DNA from: Prochlorococcus marinus str. MIT 9313
GTDB lineage: Bacteria > Cyanobacteriota > Cyanobacteriia > PCC-6307 > Cyanobiaceae
Direction of reading: 5' to 3'
DNA: 64,000 bases
Assembly (NCBI RefSeq): GCF_000011485.1
Contig: NC_005071.1
Coordinates: 372,001 to 436,000 of the forward strand
Shown here: piece by piece, positions 36,530-46,005 of the stretch
How positions within the stretch are numbered: position 1 is the stretch's first letter
Layout: the number at the start of each line of letters is the position of its first letter
Notes under the pieces: model-generated
What the model saw: the letters and a program-made list of their open reading frames with translations, nothing else
The model's database searches: none
Told to the model about the DNA's origin: nothing
Position numbers and translations under genes: made by a program

Positions 36530-37567
36530 TCAGAGGTGCTGCAGGTTGGGGTAGGACGTCACAACCTCTTCTGCGCTCAGAACATCACCTCGACCTTCGG
36601 GCTGCCAGATCACCTCCAGGGCCATCAAATCAGTTGAAGAGGTGGATCCAAGGATGCGAAGGCTTTCTCGTAGCTGCTCGCTGCTGATTGATTCACTCAG
36701 CTTGATGCGGCTGCTGGATGCAACCAAAATCGTGACGACGATGTATTCATTTGCTGCATCGGCCTCGCCGGCGCTCTTTTCTGAAAGCTCATCAGTTCGT
36801 CGTTCGCCGGCAACGTTGGATGTCACCTCCGCTCGCAATTTGCTGCGTTCGGTCATCGAAAGACGGTTAAATGTGGATTCTGCGGAAGCAAACGGCACGC
36901 TGCCGGTTTCTACATTGGCGTAAACCCAGAGCTCTGGCTGACGCAGAAGGGCAAGGGTGGTTTCCTGCAGAACCCGTTGCAGCCCGCTTGAGCTGCCTGT
37001 TTGCGCTGAGGCCGCAAGCTCGCGCAGATCTTCCTGCAGAGCCTTGGCGCTGGCCAGAAGCCCTACTTGCAATTGCAGCATGGTGACGGGGCCAGCCGCA
37101 GTGGGCCGTTGAGCGAGTTCGCCTGAACCATTAAGGGCGGCATTTCCCCTGCCACCACCCCGTACGGCATTGACCAGAACGCCCACAATCGACATCAGAA
37201 TTAGGAAGCCAAAAAGGCCGCCGCCACCGAAACCAAATATGGGAATGAGGAAGGGAAAACCGATACCACCTCCGCGGTAGCCCCCGCCGTATCCTCCATA
37301 ACCTCCTCCATAGCCGCCGCGCATACCACCGCTGCTGCGTGGCATTGAGGGTGCACGGAAGCTTCCCCCTCCGATGCGTCCACCACGAGCGGCATGGCTT
37401 GGCTCGGGTTGAACCAGAATCAAGCCTGCTACCAGGAGCGGCAGCAATAGAGCCGTCAGCCAGCGGCTGAGCGTGCGTTTGGAGGGAAGGTTTGGCAAGC
37501 TGGCCAAAACGTTGCGGCGGTTGGTCTGAACTCTAGGAACCTCCGCCGACGATAGTGACGATTTCAA
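36530..37567 (-). CDS. DUF1517 family membrane protein
   Basis: 345 residues. After a basic start, a hydrophobic helix at about 37-52 (LTALLLPLLVAGLILV) acts as signal or anchor. A Gly-rich region follows (GGRIGGGSFRAP, GGYGGGYGGYGGGY), a second hydrophobic segment (FPFLIPIFGFGGGGLFGFL), then a soluble domain of about 190 residues with LLRQPELWVYANVETG and VVTILVASS. This is the DUF1517 layout of cyanobacteria and chloroplasts; function unknown. The frame's first 35 bases overlap thiS; an internal TTG may be the real start. Confidence 0.85.
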   Translation of the reverse strand: MKSSLSSAEVPRVQTNRRNVLASLPNLPSKRTLSRWLTALLLPLLVAGLILVQPEPSHAARGGRIGGGSFRAPSMPRSSGGMRGGYGGGYGGYGGGYRGGGIGFPFLIPIFGFGGGGLFGFLILMSIVGVLVNAVRGGGRGNAALNGSGELAQRPTAAGPVTMLQLQVGLLASAKALQEDLRELAASAQTGSSSGLQRVLQETTLALLRQPELWVYANVETGSVPFASAESTFNRLSMTERSKLRAEVTSNVAGERRTDELSEKSAGEADAANEYIVVTILVASSSRIKLSESISSEQLRESLRILGSTSSTDLMALEVIWQPEGRGDVLSAEEVVTSYPNLQHL

Positions 37568-37745
37568 GTTGGTCCATCTCCTGCACCAGCTGCTCCTGCC
37601 AGTGATTTGGTGTCAGGATTGTGCCGTTGAACTCCACAACGACAAGGCGAGGGTGGTAGCCCAGCTGTTCGATCACGGCCGCCAGCGAGGTTGGCATCGG
37701 TTCTGGTTCGATGTCCCTGATTTCACCATTCACCATCAGTTTCAT
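37533..37745 (-). CDS. thiS: Sulfur carrier protein ThiS
   Basis: 70 residues with the ubiquitin-like fold pattern (MKLMVNGEIRDI, LAAVIEQLGY, LVVVEFNGTIL, DQLEIVTIVGG). ThiS carries the thiocarboxylate sulfur for the thiazole ring of thiamine. The protein ends in GGGS rather than a bare Gly-Gly, so the last serine would have to be removed, or the terminal GGG-S tail tolerated, before adenylation. Its start overlaps the thiE stop by four bases, showing a thiE-thiS transcript. Confidence 0.92.
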   Translation of the reverse strand: MKLMVNGEIRDIEPEPMPTSLAAVIEQLGYHPRLVVVEFNGTILTPNHWQEQLVQEMDQLEIVTIVGGGS

Positions 37746-38803
37746 CTCAGAGCCTCCAGTAGTTGAAGGCTGGTAGCGGCAGGATCTTTGGAATTCATGA
37801 TCGCTCCGATCACAGCGATTCGCTTTGCTCCGGCTTGACGTAATGCTTCTAGGTTTGAGATGTTGATGCCACCAATGGCAAACCAAGGTAGCTGGGTGGC
37901 TTTAGATGCCTCCTTCACATAGGCAAGCCCAATTGGTTGTCGTTCCGGTTTTGTGGCTGTGCTGTTGACAGGTCCCACTCCTAGATAGTCGCAACCTTCT
38001 GCTTCAGCTTTTTGAAGCTGGGCAAGGAATTGGGTGCTTCGACCCAGTAGTCGTTCGCTGCCGATCAGTCGCCTTGCTACGTCTGTGGGGAGGTCGTCCT
38101 GGCCGAGATGAACGCCATCGGCGTCCACCGCAAGGGCTAAGTCGATTCGGTCATTAACGATGAATAGCGCCCCATGCTTTCTGCATAGGCTGGCCAGTTC
38201 TTTTGCCTGAGTCAGTCGTTGCAAGTCGCTAGCTTCTTTATTGCGGTATTGCACCATGTCGATGCCAGCGACTAATGCTGCGTTCACTGTCCTGAGCAGA
38301 TCGTTGCTATTTAGATCGGATTGTGATGTCGTAATCAGGCAAAGATGGCAGTCCTGTAATTGTTGGCGTCTCTTTTTGCCTGCGTTGGCCTGCAGCACGG
38401 TCACCTCTAGGTCGTAGAGGCCATAGCGGATTGCAGCAGCGCTGGCTGCCAGCTGAGGATCTGGCTGACGGGCGAACTCTTCAAGCACGCGTAGAGCTTC
38501 TTGAACGCGTGCGCAGTTGGCTGCCACAACATGCCATGGCTCGTGTCGCTCTTGTTGAGCAGGATGACTGAGGCCGATCCCTTGATCTGTAGCAGTGGAG
38601 CGTGCCTGTTTGTAACTGTCGTGATGATGGCGACCCAGTCGCTGACGCCAGTCTTTGAGAGTCATCACAAGCTCTTCACGATCTAGGCCGAAGCGGCACC
38701 AGTCTTCGACGACTCGCAATCCTTCCCGAGCTCGATCGAGGTTGGCATCGATCAGCTGAGCCACACGTAGATCTGCGATCGGGGCGAAAGGCATCGATTT
38801 CAT
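37742..38803 (-). CDS. thiE: Thiamine-phosphate synthase, long cyanobacterial form
   Basis: 353 residues, against about 210 for a plain ThiE. The N-terminal 140 residues (DANLDRAREGLRVVEDWCRF) form the extra helical domain known in cyanobacteria. The C-terminal TIM barrel has QYRNKEASDLQRL, VNDRIDLALAVDADGVHLGQDDLP, GVGPVNSTATKP and FAIGGINISN. It couples thiazole phosphate to HMP-PP. No TPP riboswitch is visible in the short upstream region. Confidence 0.94.
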   Translation of the reverse strand: MKSMPFAPIADLRVAQLIDANLDRAREGLRVVEDWCRFGLDREELVMTLKDWRQRLGRHHHDSYKQARSTATDQGIGLSHPAQQERHEPWHVVAANCARVQEALRVLEEFARQPDPQLAASAAAIRYGLYDLEVTVLQANAGKKRRQQLQDCHLCLITTSQSDLNSNDLLRTVNAALVAGIDMVQYRNKEASDLQRLTQAKELASLCRKHGALFIVNDRIDLALAVDADGVHLGQDDLPTDVARRLIGSERLLGRSTQFLAQLQKAEAEGCDYLGVGPVNSTATKPERQPIGLAYVKEASKATQLPWFAIGGINISNLEALRQAGAKRIAVIGAIMNSKDPAATSLQLLEALR

Positions 38804-38838
38804 GGCAGTCTTGGCACAATTGCATCCCCATTCCGATC

Positions 38839-38958
38839 ATGGACAACAGTGGTTCAGATAGCACCATGAACGTTCTGATCTGGGGGGTTGTTCTTTTAGG
38901 TGGGATCGGGGTCTTCATTGTTTGGGGTTTGACGAATGCTTATCCCACCCCTGCTTGA
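38839..38958 (+). CDS. Small single-helix membrane protein, 39 aa
   Basis: ATG 38839; a second ATG at 38866 gives 30 residues. A polar start (MDNSGSDST) is followed by one membrane helix (VLIWGVVLLGGIGVFIVWGL) and a short TNAYPTPA end. Size and layout are those of low-molecular-mass thylakoid subunits, but it matches none of the Psb, Psa or Pet subunits I can recall. It is too short to be found by length-based gene callers and lies between divergent thiE and convergent ribF. Confidence 0.6.
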   Translation: MDNSGSDSTMNVLIWGVVLLGGIGVFIVWGLTNAYPTPA

Positions 38959-38978
38959 TCTTGCCTTTTAACGCTGGC

Positions 38979-39911
38979 TTATCGGGCCTTCAATTTGCTG
39001 CGTGCTAGGTCTGCATCGCGGCCAATCTGGGTGCTGAGTTCTTCAAGGTTTGCGAAGCGTTGCTGGCCTCGAAGTCTCTGGATCGGTTCAACCAAGATCT
39101 CGCATCCTTCCAGGTCCATTTGCTGATCCAGCAAATGGACCTCTACGGCGGAGGGCGATGTTGGATCCACTGTGGGTTGGGGGCCCAAATTCATCACGGC
39201 AGCAAGGGGTTTGCTTTCATCTTTGACTGATGCCCAGGCCGCATAGACCCCAAGGCCTGGCAGGAATTTGCGCCCATCAACTTGCAAGTTGGCTGTAGGC
39301 CAGCCCAGTTTTCGCCCAAGGCCGCGGCCGCTGACGACACGGCCGCGGAAGCGATAGGGCCGGCCCATCAGGGTCGTTGCTGCCTGTAGATCGCCTTCGC
39401 TGAGAGCGGAGCGAATGCGGCTGCTGCTCATTCGCCCCTCTGTGTCTTCCAGGATTGGCAACACCATCACTTCCACTCCGGCGGCTGCGGCGAGTTGTTG
39501 CAAGGTGGTTGTGTCGCCCTCACGATTACGTCCAAAGCGGAAGTTGGCCCCAACGGCAATGCGCTCTGCTTTGAGGGTGTGGATCAGCATTTGCTTTACA
39601 AAGGTTTCGGCACTGAGGGATGCCAGAGCACGATCGAAGGGCACCAGCACAAGTTGTTCGACACCAAGCGGAGCGAGGAGGCAGGCTTTTTCGCTAGGCA
39701 GGTCCAGTCGTAATCGTGGTTCGCCATAGAGCACTTCGCGAGGATGGGGCCAGAAACTCACCACCGTTGGCACGCCAGGCGCATTGTTTACAACAGCCTC
39801 AATAACGCGGCGATGGCCAGCATGAAGGCCATCGAAACTACCGAGGGCAAGCGCTGTCGGGGTTCTTGCCTGCTGAGGGGGGCAGAGAGGAATCAAGGTG
39901 GCCGTGCACAT
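38979..39911 (-). CDS. ribF: Bifunctional riboflavin kinase / FAD synthetase
   Basis: 310 residues from ATG 39911 (MCTATLIPL); the frame continues to 39980, but a longer start would run into the divergent gene's leader. The FAD synthetase nucleotidyltransferase domain shows LGSFDGLHAGHRRVI and ISSxRI-like SSSRIRSAL. The kinase domain has GRVVSGRGLGRKLGWPTANL and the MNLGPQPTVD segment. It makes FMN and FAD from riboflavin; ribD is at 50.3 kb. Confidence 0.95.
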   Translation of the reverse strand: MCTATLIPLCPPQQARTPTALALGSFDGLHAGHRRVIEAVVNNAPGVPTVVSFWPHPREVLYGEPRLRLDLPSEKACLLAPLGVEQLVLVPFDRALASLSAETFVKQMLIHTLKAERIAVGANFRFGRNREGDTTTLQQLAAAAGVEVMVLPILEDTEGRMSSSRIRSALSEGDLQAATTLMGRPYRFRGRVVSGRGLGRKLGWPTANLQVDGRKFLPGLGVYAAWASVKDESKPLAAVMNLGPQPTVDPTSPSAVEVHLLDQQMDLEGCEILVEPIQRLRGQQRFANLEELSTQIGRDADLARSKLKAR

Positions 39912-39956
39912 GGCGCGCGTAGATGGCAAGTTTGAACGACCGCCGCAAAAACTCGG

Positions 39957-40520
39957 ATGGCTGACCCTCTCGATCTTCAAATGGTTTCGCTCGGGTTGCG
40001 CCGCATGGGATGGATTCGTTTTTGGATACAGACAATCCTTGGGGTTGTTGTCGTTGGCGTGCTGTTGTTCAACAACATCGGCAGCAGCTTGGCCCGCAAC
40101 TCTGAGCGAGCACTAGGGCTTGGTCCTGGCTTGTCACTGACAAGCTTGGCGTTCTTGTTTTTGCTCTACAGCCTTTGGCAGGGTTGGCTGATCGTTCGCC
40201 TCGGTAGGGCTCTCAACAGTAATGTTCGCCCCAGTCGTGGTGAGACCAGTCGTCTGCTTAAACGGGGCGTGATTGTTGATCTGCTCGGGTTGGTGTTCTC
40301 CTCCATTGGCTATCAATCGTTGGCTGGAAGTTTGTTTGTACAGGCGTCGATGCAAGCGCCGGGGATCTCGATTGGTGCAGGGCGTTCTGCATTAGATAAT
40401 TACCCGATCACCTCCTTGGAGATGCTTTCGGTTCTGAGCAACACCCAGGTGTTATTTGCGCATTTGGTTGGTCTGATCTTTTCGCTTTGGTTATTGCAGA
40501 GGATTTATCGCACTGGTTGA
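39957..40520 (+). CDS. DUF3611 family membrane protein
   Basis: 187 residues with four hydrophobic helices ([67 protein letters not shown]). The N-terminal [14 protein letters not shown] is the conserved opening of the DUF3611 family of cyanobacteria and chloroplasts. Function unknown. Its last 16 bases overlap the end of the convergent surE gene. Confidence 0.82.
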   Translation: MADPLDLQMVSLGLRRMGWIRFWIQTILGVVVVGVLLFNNIGSSLARNSERALGLGPGLSLTSLAFLFLLYSLWQGWLIVRLGRALNSNVRPSRGETSRLLKRGVIVDLLGLVFSSIGYQSLAGSLFVQASMQAPGISIGAGRSALDNYPITSLEMLSVLSNTQVLFAHLVGLIFSLWLLQRIYRTG

Positions 40521-41314
40521 TTGGCTACGCATGCTGCTGGTAGAGCAGAAAGATCACCACGCCAAAACAGATCGGGTTGGATGGGTGTCAAGGAGGGGGA
40601 ATTTGTTTCGATTTGGGCCACGTCGCTGGGCCAGTCGCGTGGACCATCACCGGCGGTCTCAAGATCTTTCACCACTTCTCCTGCTAACCAGAAGTAGGTG
40701 CGGCTGTGCGGATCGACACGTCGACTGAACTGTTCCTCGTAGTGGCGTATTGAAAGGCGAGTCCAGCGCAGTGATCCCATCTGCTCTAGATGGCAGGGGG
40801 GAATGTTGAGGTTAAGGAGCAGGTTGTTGGGCCAGTGGTCTGCCAATGCATTCTCTGCAACATCCATCGCTAATTGGGCAGCAGCCTGGAAATCCCTCCA
40901 TTGGAAGCAGGCGACGCTGACCGCAAGCGCCGGCAATCCCTCAAGGGTGCCTTCCATGGCTGCGGCCACCGTGCCTGAACAGAACACATCAGTTCCTAAG
41001 TTGGGGCCATGATTGACCCCAGAGAGCACTAGATCGGGCTTCTCTGCCAAGAGTTCCGAGAGGGCCAGTTTTACGCAATCTGCCGGCGTGCCACTGCAGG
41101 ACCAAGCCTTCACACCTGGCCCATAGAGCTCATCGACGCGTTCGGCTCGGATGGGGGTATGGATGGTGAGGCCATGGCCGGTAGCAGAGCGCTCATGGTC
41201 GGGACAGACCACTGTGACCCTATGGCCGCGGCTGGCGGCGGCAGCGGCTAGGCAGCGGACGCCTTCAGCTAAAACTCCGTCATCATTGCTAATCAGAATT
41301 TGCAACGGAGTCAT
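40505..41314 (-). CDS. surE: 5'/3'-nucleotidase SurE
   Basis: 269 residues. The metal-binding [11 protein letters not shown] is at the N-terminus, with [25 protein letters not shown] in the centre, both invariant in SurE. The enzyme removes phosphate from nucleoside monophosphates and short polyphosphates in the cytosol. It is convergent with the DUF3611 gene, with a 16-base overlap. Confidence 0.95.
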   Translation of the reverse strand: MTPLQILISNDDGVLAEGVRCLAAAAASRGHRVTVVCPDHERSATGHGLTIHTPIRAERVDELYGPGVKAWSCSGTPADCVKLALSELLAEKPDLVLSGVNHGPNLGTDVFCSGTVAAAMEGTLEGLPALAVSVACFQWRDFQAAAQLAMDVAENALADHWPNNLLLNLNIPPCHLEQMGSLRWTRLSIRHYEEQFSRRVDPHSRTYFWLAGEVVKDLETAGDGPRDWPSDVAQIETNSPSLTPIQPDLFWRGDLSALPAACVANQPVR

Positions 41315-41384
41315 CTCCTCGTATCCACTGCGGGGAACTTAATCATGATGACTACCTAAAGTCAGTGGCTGCGATCTTTTTTCA

Positions 41385-42392
41385 GTGAGCGCCACTATTT
41401 CCTTGCAGCAGCTCACCGACCAGCTTGATGCCCTCGAGGCTGAGGCGGTGTCTGCTATCGCTGCTGCCGCAGATGCGGATGCCTTGGAGCAATTGCGGGT
41501 GAGTCTGTTGGGCAAGAAAGGGCGCTTGTCTGGTGTTCTCGGGGCGATGGGCAAGCTCCCTAGTGAAGAGCGACCGCTTGTTGGTCAGCGCGCCAATGTG
41601 CTTAAAACACAGGTGCAAAACCTGCTAGGGGAACGGTTGCAGGTGGTGAAAGCGGCAGCTTTGGCTGATCGGCTGCTGCAGGAAACGATTGATGTCACTG
41701 CGCCTGCCAGTGGCATTCCTGTGGGCCATCGCCACCCTTTGATTACAACAACTGAGCAGATCGTGGATCTGTTTTCTGGTTTGGGCTATCGGGTGGCTGA
41801 AGGCCCGGAGGTGGAGACCGATCACTACAACTTTTCCGCCTTGAATATTCCCGAGGACCATCCCGCTCGAGACATGCAGGACACGTTCTATCTGGGCGGC
41901 AATCTGCTTCTGCGTACCCACACCTCGCCTGTGCAGATTCGCTATCTAGAAGAGAATCCGCCGCCAGTAAGGATTGTGGCGCCAGGCCGGGTTTATCGGC
42001 GTGATGCAGTGGATGCGACCCATTCGCCTGTCTTTCATCAGGTTGAGGTGTTGGCCATTGATGAAGGCCTTGATTTCAGCCATCTGCGCGGCACGGTGAT
42101 GGCTTTCCTCAAGGCATTCTTTGGCGATATGCCGGTGAGATTTCGGGCTAGTTATTTCCCCTTTACCGAACCATCGGCAGAGGTGGATGTGCAGTGGCGT
42201 GGGCGTTGGCTGGAGGTGATGGGTTGCGGCATGGTTGATCCAGCAGTGTTAGAGGGCCTGGGGCTTGATCCAGAGCGCTGGAGTGGGTTTGCGGCAGGCC
42301 TTGGTGTGGAACGCTTCTGCATGGTCCGTCATGGCATCGACGACATTCGCAGGCTTTATACGAGTGATTTGCGCTTCCTTGAGCAGTTTTGA
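41385..42392 (+). CDS. pheS: Phenylalanyl-tRNA synthetase, alpha chain
   Basis: 335 residues, GTG start. The N-terminal coiled coil (about 1-85) binds tRNA, and the class II catalytic core follows: [55 protein letters not shown], and the motif 3 region [18 protein letters not shown]. It charges tRNA-Phe together with PheT, which is not in this window. Confidence 0.96.
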   Translation: MSATISLQQLTDQLDALEAEAVSAIAAAADADALEQLRVSLLGKKGRLSGVLGAMGKLPSEERPLVGQRANVLKTQVQNLLGERLQVVKAAALADRLLQETIDVTAPASGIPVGHRHPLITTTEQIVDLFSGLGYRVAEGPEVETDHYNFSALNIPEDHPARDMQDTFYLGGNLLLRTHTSPVQIRYLEENPPPVRIVAPGRVYRRDAVDATHSPVFHQVEVLAIDEGLDFSHLRGTVMAFLKAFFGDMPVRFRASYFPFTEPSAEVDVQWRGRWLEVMGCGMVDPAVLEGLGLDPERWSGFAAGLGVERFCMVRHGIDDIRRLYTSDLRFLEQF

Positions 42393-42494
42393 GTCGATAG
42401 CCGATCGTGTGCTGGATGAAGCATCGCCGTAGTGCATCATCCAAAAACAGCTGAATCCCCATAAAGTGAGCTCGTTCTTTGCTTCATTCGATCG

Positions 42495-43403
42495 GTGCCC
42501 TGTGTCGGACTGATCGTTAATGACGGCAAAGAGTTGGCGGTAGAGACCGCATTGACCCTTCAGTCGCGGCTTGAACAGGCTGGTATCGAAGTGGTCAGAG
42601 CAAGTAGTTCTGGTGGAATGGTTGGCTTTGCCAATCCAGATCAGCATTTGCGCCTGCTTGGTTACAACGCGTGCGTACCTGAGGGTTTCGATGCCTCGAT
42701 GGCACTGGCGATTGTTCTGGGTGGTGATGGCACCGTGCTTTCGGCGGCACGGCAGACAGCTCCTGTGCAGGTGCCAATCCTCACCATCAACACCGGACAC
42801 CTTGGCTTCCTGGCGGAGGCCTATTTGGCTGATCTCGATCGGGTGATTGAGCAGGTGCTTAACAAGCAGTGGACGATTGAGGAGCGTTGCACCCTGGTGG
42901 TGAGTGTGTTGCGCGGTGATCAGTGCCGCTGGGAGGCACTCTCTTTGAATGAAATGGCCTTGCATCGTGAACCACTCACCAGCATGTGTCATTTCGAAGT
43001 CGCGATCGGTCGCCATGCGCCAGTGGATATCTCTGCTGATGGTGTGATCCTCTCGACGCCTACGGGATCAACGGCTTATGCACTCAGTGCAGGAGGCCCG
43101 GTGATTACACCTGAGTGCCCGGTGCTTCAGCTTGCACCGATTGCCCCTCATTCGCTGGCGTCAAGAGCGCTGGTTTTCAGCGACCAGGAGCCAGTGACTG
43201 TGTTTCCAGCGACGGCGGATCGCTTGATGATGGTGGTTGATGGCAGTGCGGGTTGTTATGTGTGGCCAGAAGACCGAGTACTGATTCGTCGTAGTGATCA
43301 TCCTGTGAGATTTGTGCGCTTGGCAGATCACGAGTTCTTCCAGGTGTTGCGCAACAAGTTGGGCTGGGGTTTGCCGCATGTTGCCAAACCTGATCGACCA
43401 TGA
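42495..43403 (+). CDS. nadK: NAD kinase
   Basis: 302 residues, GTG start. Phosphorylates NAD to NADP with ATP. The GGDGT motif is at 76-80 and the LNEMAL motif with the conserved Asn-Glu pair is in the centre, followed by [21 protein letters not shown], the second substrate-binding signature. Picocyanobacteria often have two NAD kinases; this one is of ordinary length. The next gene overlaps its stop by four bases. Confidence 0.95.
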   Translation: MPCVGLIVNDGKELAVETALTLQSRLEQAGIEVVRASSSGGMVGFANPDQHLRLLGYNACVPEGFDASMALAIVLGGDGTVLSAARQTAPVQVPILTINTGHLGFLAEAYLADLDRVIEQVLNKQWTIEERCTLVVSVLRGDQCRWEALSLNEMALHREPLTSMCHFEVAIGRHAPVDISADGVILSTPTGSTAYALSAGGPVITPECPVLQLAPIAPHSLASRALVFSDQEPVTVFPATADRLMMVVDGSAGCYVWPEDRVLIRRSDHPVRFVRLADHEFFQVLRNKLGWGLPHVAKPDRP

Positions 43404-43930
43404 CCTGTAGGGCCCTCTGCTTGCAGTGGGGGGGGGAGAGATTGCGGTTTCCTTTGCTCTGGGGAGGGCTGGCGGTAGGTCTCAGCGTTCTTTCAGCTAT
43501 TGGGGTGCGGGCAGAACCCTCGCCTCAGTATTTGCCTCTCGAAGCTCAGTGGTGCCTTAAAAGCGGTACTTGTTTGTTATTGGAGGTAGCCGATAAGGCA
43601 GAAGAACAGCGCTTGGGATTGATGCAGCGCCATGCCTTGCCATCAGGCCAGGGCATGTGGTTTCCGTTTCAGCCTGCGAGGCGATTGCGTTTTTGGATGC
43701 ACAACACCTTGGCTGCGCTTGACATGGTGTTTGTTGATCAGGGTCGGGTGATTGCGATTGAGGCGGCTGTACCTGTTTGCCCGCATTTGCCCTGCCCGAG
43801 TTATGGCCCGAAGCTGCCGGCGGATGGAGTGGTGGAGTTGGCGGCCGGGGAGGCAGCACGGCTATCCATCAAGGTTGGTGATGTTGTGCAGATTCAACCT
43901 TTGCCGAAGCTTGTTGATTGGCAGCCTTAA
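43400..43930 (+). CDS. DUF192 family exported protein
   Basis: 176 residues starting at ATGA, overlapping nadK. A hydrophobic signal at about 17-38 ([20 protein letters not shown]) suggests export. The domain follows: [41 protein letters not shown], and [18 protein letters not shown], all typical for DUF192. Function unknown. It meets cbiET end to end, overlapping its stop by four bases. Confidence 0.88.
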   Translation: MTCRALCLQWGGERLRFPLLWGGLAVGLSVLSAIGVRAEPSPQYLPLEAQWCLKSGTCLLLEVADKAEEQRLGLMQRHALPSGQGMWFPFQPARRLRFWMHNTLAALDMVFVDQGRVIAIEAAVPVCPHLPCPSYGPKLPADGVVELAAGEAARLSIKVGDVVQIQPLPKLVDWQP

Positions 43931-45222
43931 GGCATCGTGCCTTTGAGGATCATCACCGGGTTCATCGGCGCCATGCGTGTGCCGTTTGCCAGCGGCAGGC
44001 CCCTCCAGGCTTGGTGTTGACTCACTTTCACGGTGCAACCGCAATCTTGAAGTAAGGGCTTGAGTTCTGCCATGGCCTCAACGGTTACCAGTGGAATCAC
44101 GACGACTCCATGTGGTTGAAGTTTTTGCAATACGGCCTTGAGTAGAGCAGCTCCCTGGCGGCCGCCACCCCCTAGGAGCACCCGGTCGGGGTTGCTGAGT
44201 TTTGCTGGTAGATCAGTTCCATTCAGCAGGCTGAGGGCCTCAACTTCGAGCACAGCAGCAGGATGAACGGCAAGCCGGGCAGCATTTGCCTTAATCAGCG
44301 CTGCGCCGCCGCCACGCTTTTCAACAGCAAGCAATTGCAGTTGTGGGCGCAAGCGTAGGGCTTCTAAGCCAACGCTGCCGACGCCGGCACCTAAATCCCA
44401 GAGCACGCCCTGTTCTGGTAGCTCTAACTCTGAGAGGAGCTGAACACGGAGCTCCCGTTTGCTCATCAGGCCAGGGCGATCGTCGTGTTGCAGGAACAAG
44501 CCATCGTCAAGACCGAACAATGGAAGCTTGGCTGGATCTCCTGCTGGAGCAGCTTGTTCGGCAAGCAGCACCACCATGTGTAGGGGATGAAGATCCGATG
44601 GCAAGGCATCCTGTGGCGTCAGCCGTTGCACCCGTTCATTGGCGTGTCCGAGCTGTTCGCAAAGCCACACTGCATAGGCAGCTTCTAGGCCAGAAGCGCG
44701 CAAAATCGTACGCACCTCTTCGGCTCCACCGCGGTTGGGATCGGTTAGTACAGCTAGAGCTGCGGGGCGTTGTTGCAGCTTTTGAGCTAAGGGGGCCGGG
44801 TCACGGCCATGCAGGCTGATCCAGGCGGCATCCTGCCAAGGGCGTCCAAGCCGGGCAAAGGCTAGTTGCAGCGAACAAGGTGCTGGATGAAAGTGCAGCT
44901 GATCAGCAGAACAGGCCTCGAGTAGCCGCCTGCCGATGCCGAACCAGAGCGGATCGCCGCTGGCTAGCACGATGGCTGTGCCCTGCCGCTGGTGCAACCA
45001 GGCAATCAGAGCCTCTGGTTGATCGCTCGCCATCAGTTCTGGCAAAGGCTGATCCGTTTGCTGCTGCTGCCACCAGCTCGGCAGCTGTTGCAATAACCGA
45101 GTTGGTGCAGCCAGCCCTTGGGCTGAGAGCACTAGCTCGTGCAATGGAGTAGCAAGGTGATCTAGGCCTGCGGCATCGGTGCCGATGATGTGGATCGCTG
45201 CGGAGCTGATTGAGGCGGGCAT
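43927..45222 (-). CDS. cobL: Precorrin-6Y C5,15-methyltransferase (CbiE-CbiT fusion)
   Basis: 431 residues from ATG 45222; the frame upstream to 45453 is a Pro/Cys-rich artefact. The N-terminal CbiE-type tetrapyrrole methylase shows IIGTDAAGLDHL and LASGDPLWFGIGRRL. The C-terminal CbiT decarboxylating methyltransferase has WDLGAGVGSVGLEALRL (SAM-binding) and LLGGGGRQGAALL. It methylates C5 and C15 and decarboxylates a corrinoid intermediate, consistent with local synthesis of a B12-type cofactor. No cobalamin riboswitch is visible upstream. Confidence 0.92.
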   Translation of the reverse strand: MPASISSAAIHIIGTDAAGLDHLATPLHELVLSAQGLAAPTRLLQQLPSWWQQQQTDQPLPELMASDQPEALIAWLHQRQGTAIVLASGDPLWFGIGRRLLEACSADQLHFHPAPCSLQLAFARLGRPWQDAAWISLHGRDPAPLAQKLQQRPAALAVLTDPNRGGAEEVRTILRASGLEAAYAVWLCEQLGHANERVQRLTPQDALPSDLHPLHMVVLLAEQAAPAGDPAKLPLFGLDDGLFLQHDDRPGLMSKRELRVQLLSELELPEQGVLWDLGAGVGSVGLEALRLRPQLQLLAVEKRGGGAALIKANAARLAVHPAAVLEVEALSLLNGTDLPAKLSNPDRVLLGGGGRQGAALLKAVLQKLQPHGVVVIPLVTVEAMAELKPLLQDCGCTVKVSQHQAWRGLPLANGTRMAPMNPVMILKGTMP

Positions 45223-45272
45223 GTTGTCATTCTCGGCTGAGAGGTTGTATGGCTGACTTGTCTTTGCCTTGA

Positions 45273-45572
45273 ATGGTGAGCAACATGGAGGCGGGCAAGG
45301 TGGCGGGCAAGGTGCAGAAAACGGATCAGGAACAGGATGCGTTTGTGCTTGATCGCCGTCGGCGTTTGCATGAGTTGGTTGTTGCCTTGATTCAGCAGCA
45401 GGACGAGTTGAAATTGCTTGATGGAGAAGCCCCTCACCTTGATATTGCTGCAAGTTCAGCTCAAGCTCATGATCCAGCGCGCTGGTTGGATCGCAATCGC
45501 CGTGTTTTGCAGCGCTACCAGGCCTTGGTTCGTTCTGCCGTCACCATCGATGCTTTGTTGGATGCTGAGTAG
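45273..45572 (+). CDS. Conserved small helical protein, 99 aa
   Basis: ATG 45273 or 45285. A charged, helical, soluble protein (DRRRRLHELVVALIQQQDELKLL; PARWLDRNRRVLQRYQALVRSAV). No family recognised. It is divergent from cobL with a 50-base gap, so it may share its regulatory region. Confidence 0.65.
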   Translation: MVSNMEAGKVAGKVQKTDQEQDAFVLDRRRRLHELVVALIQQQDELKLLDGEAPHLDIAASSAQAHDPARWLDRNRRVLQRYQALVRSAVTIDALLDAE

Positions 45573-46005
45573 AGAAGTAAGAGTTCGGCAGTTTGTTTGG
45601 TCTAGGGGCGCATTTGTATATTGATGAGTTGATTAGCTACAGGTCGATCATTGCTATTAAGCGGAGGCTGTGAAGCTTCTTTTTGGAATTGTTAGGTATT
45701 TTCGCCGAGACGAAAGCCTAGCCCTTTGTAAGGGGGCCAGGCGATTACTGCTAATACAGATCAGATGAAGCAATAGATCTACTGAGGAAAGACAGAAAGA
45801 TAATTAAAGCTGCGGAAGATTATCTTCATTGGATTAGATGAATCATTCATGCATAGTCATTGGGTTATTGTATGCAATTAAATGCTTTAAATAATAGTAT
45901 TCGCGAGTGCTATTATTGGCTCATGATTTAATTAGGGCAATGGGAAGGCAGATTTCGCCTAATCTAAATCCACTAGGAAGCACAATCACTACTCTAGGGC
46001 GCAAC
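45573..46005. other. AT-rich intergenic stretch
   Basis: No gene visible on either strand. Many short A/T runs and frequent stops. It ends at the head of the broken repeat-protein gene and may have held its promoter. Confidence 0.4.

Noticed and set aside
41385-42392. Possible pheST operon
   Set aside because: No pheT follows pheS; the next gene is nadK, so the beta chain is encoded elsewhere.
45223-45453. 77-residue Pro/Cys-rich N-terminal extension of the CbiE-CbiT protein
   Set aside because: Composition is unlike CbiE, it overlaps the divergent small gene at 45273, and ATG 45222 begins exactly at the conserved methylase head.
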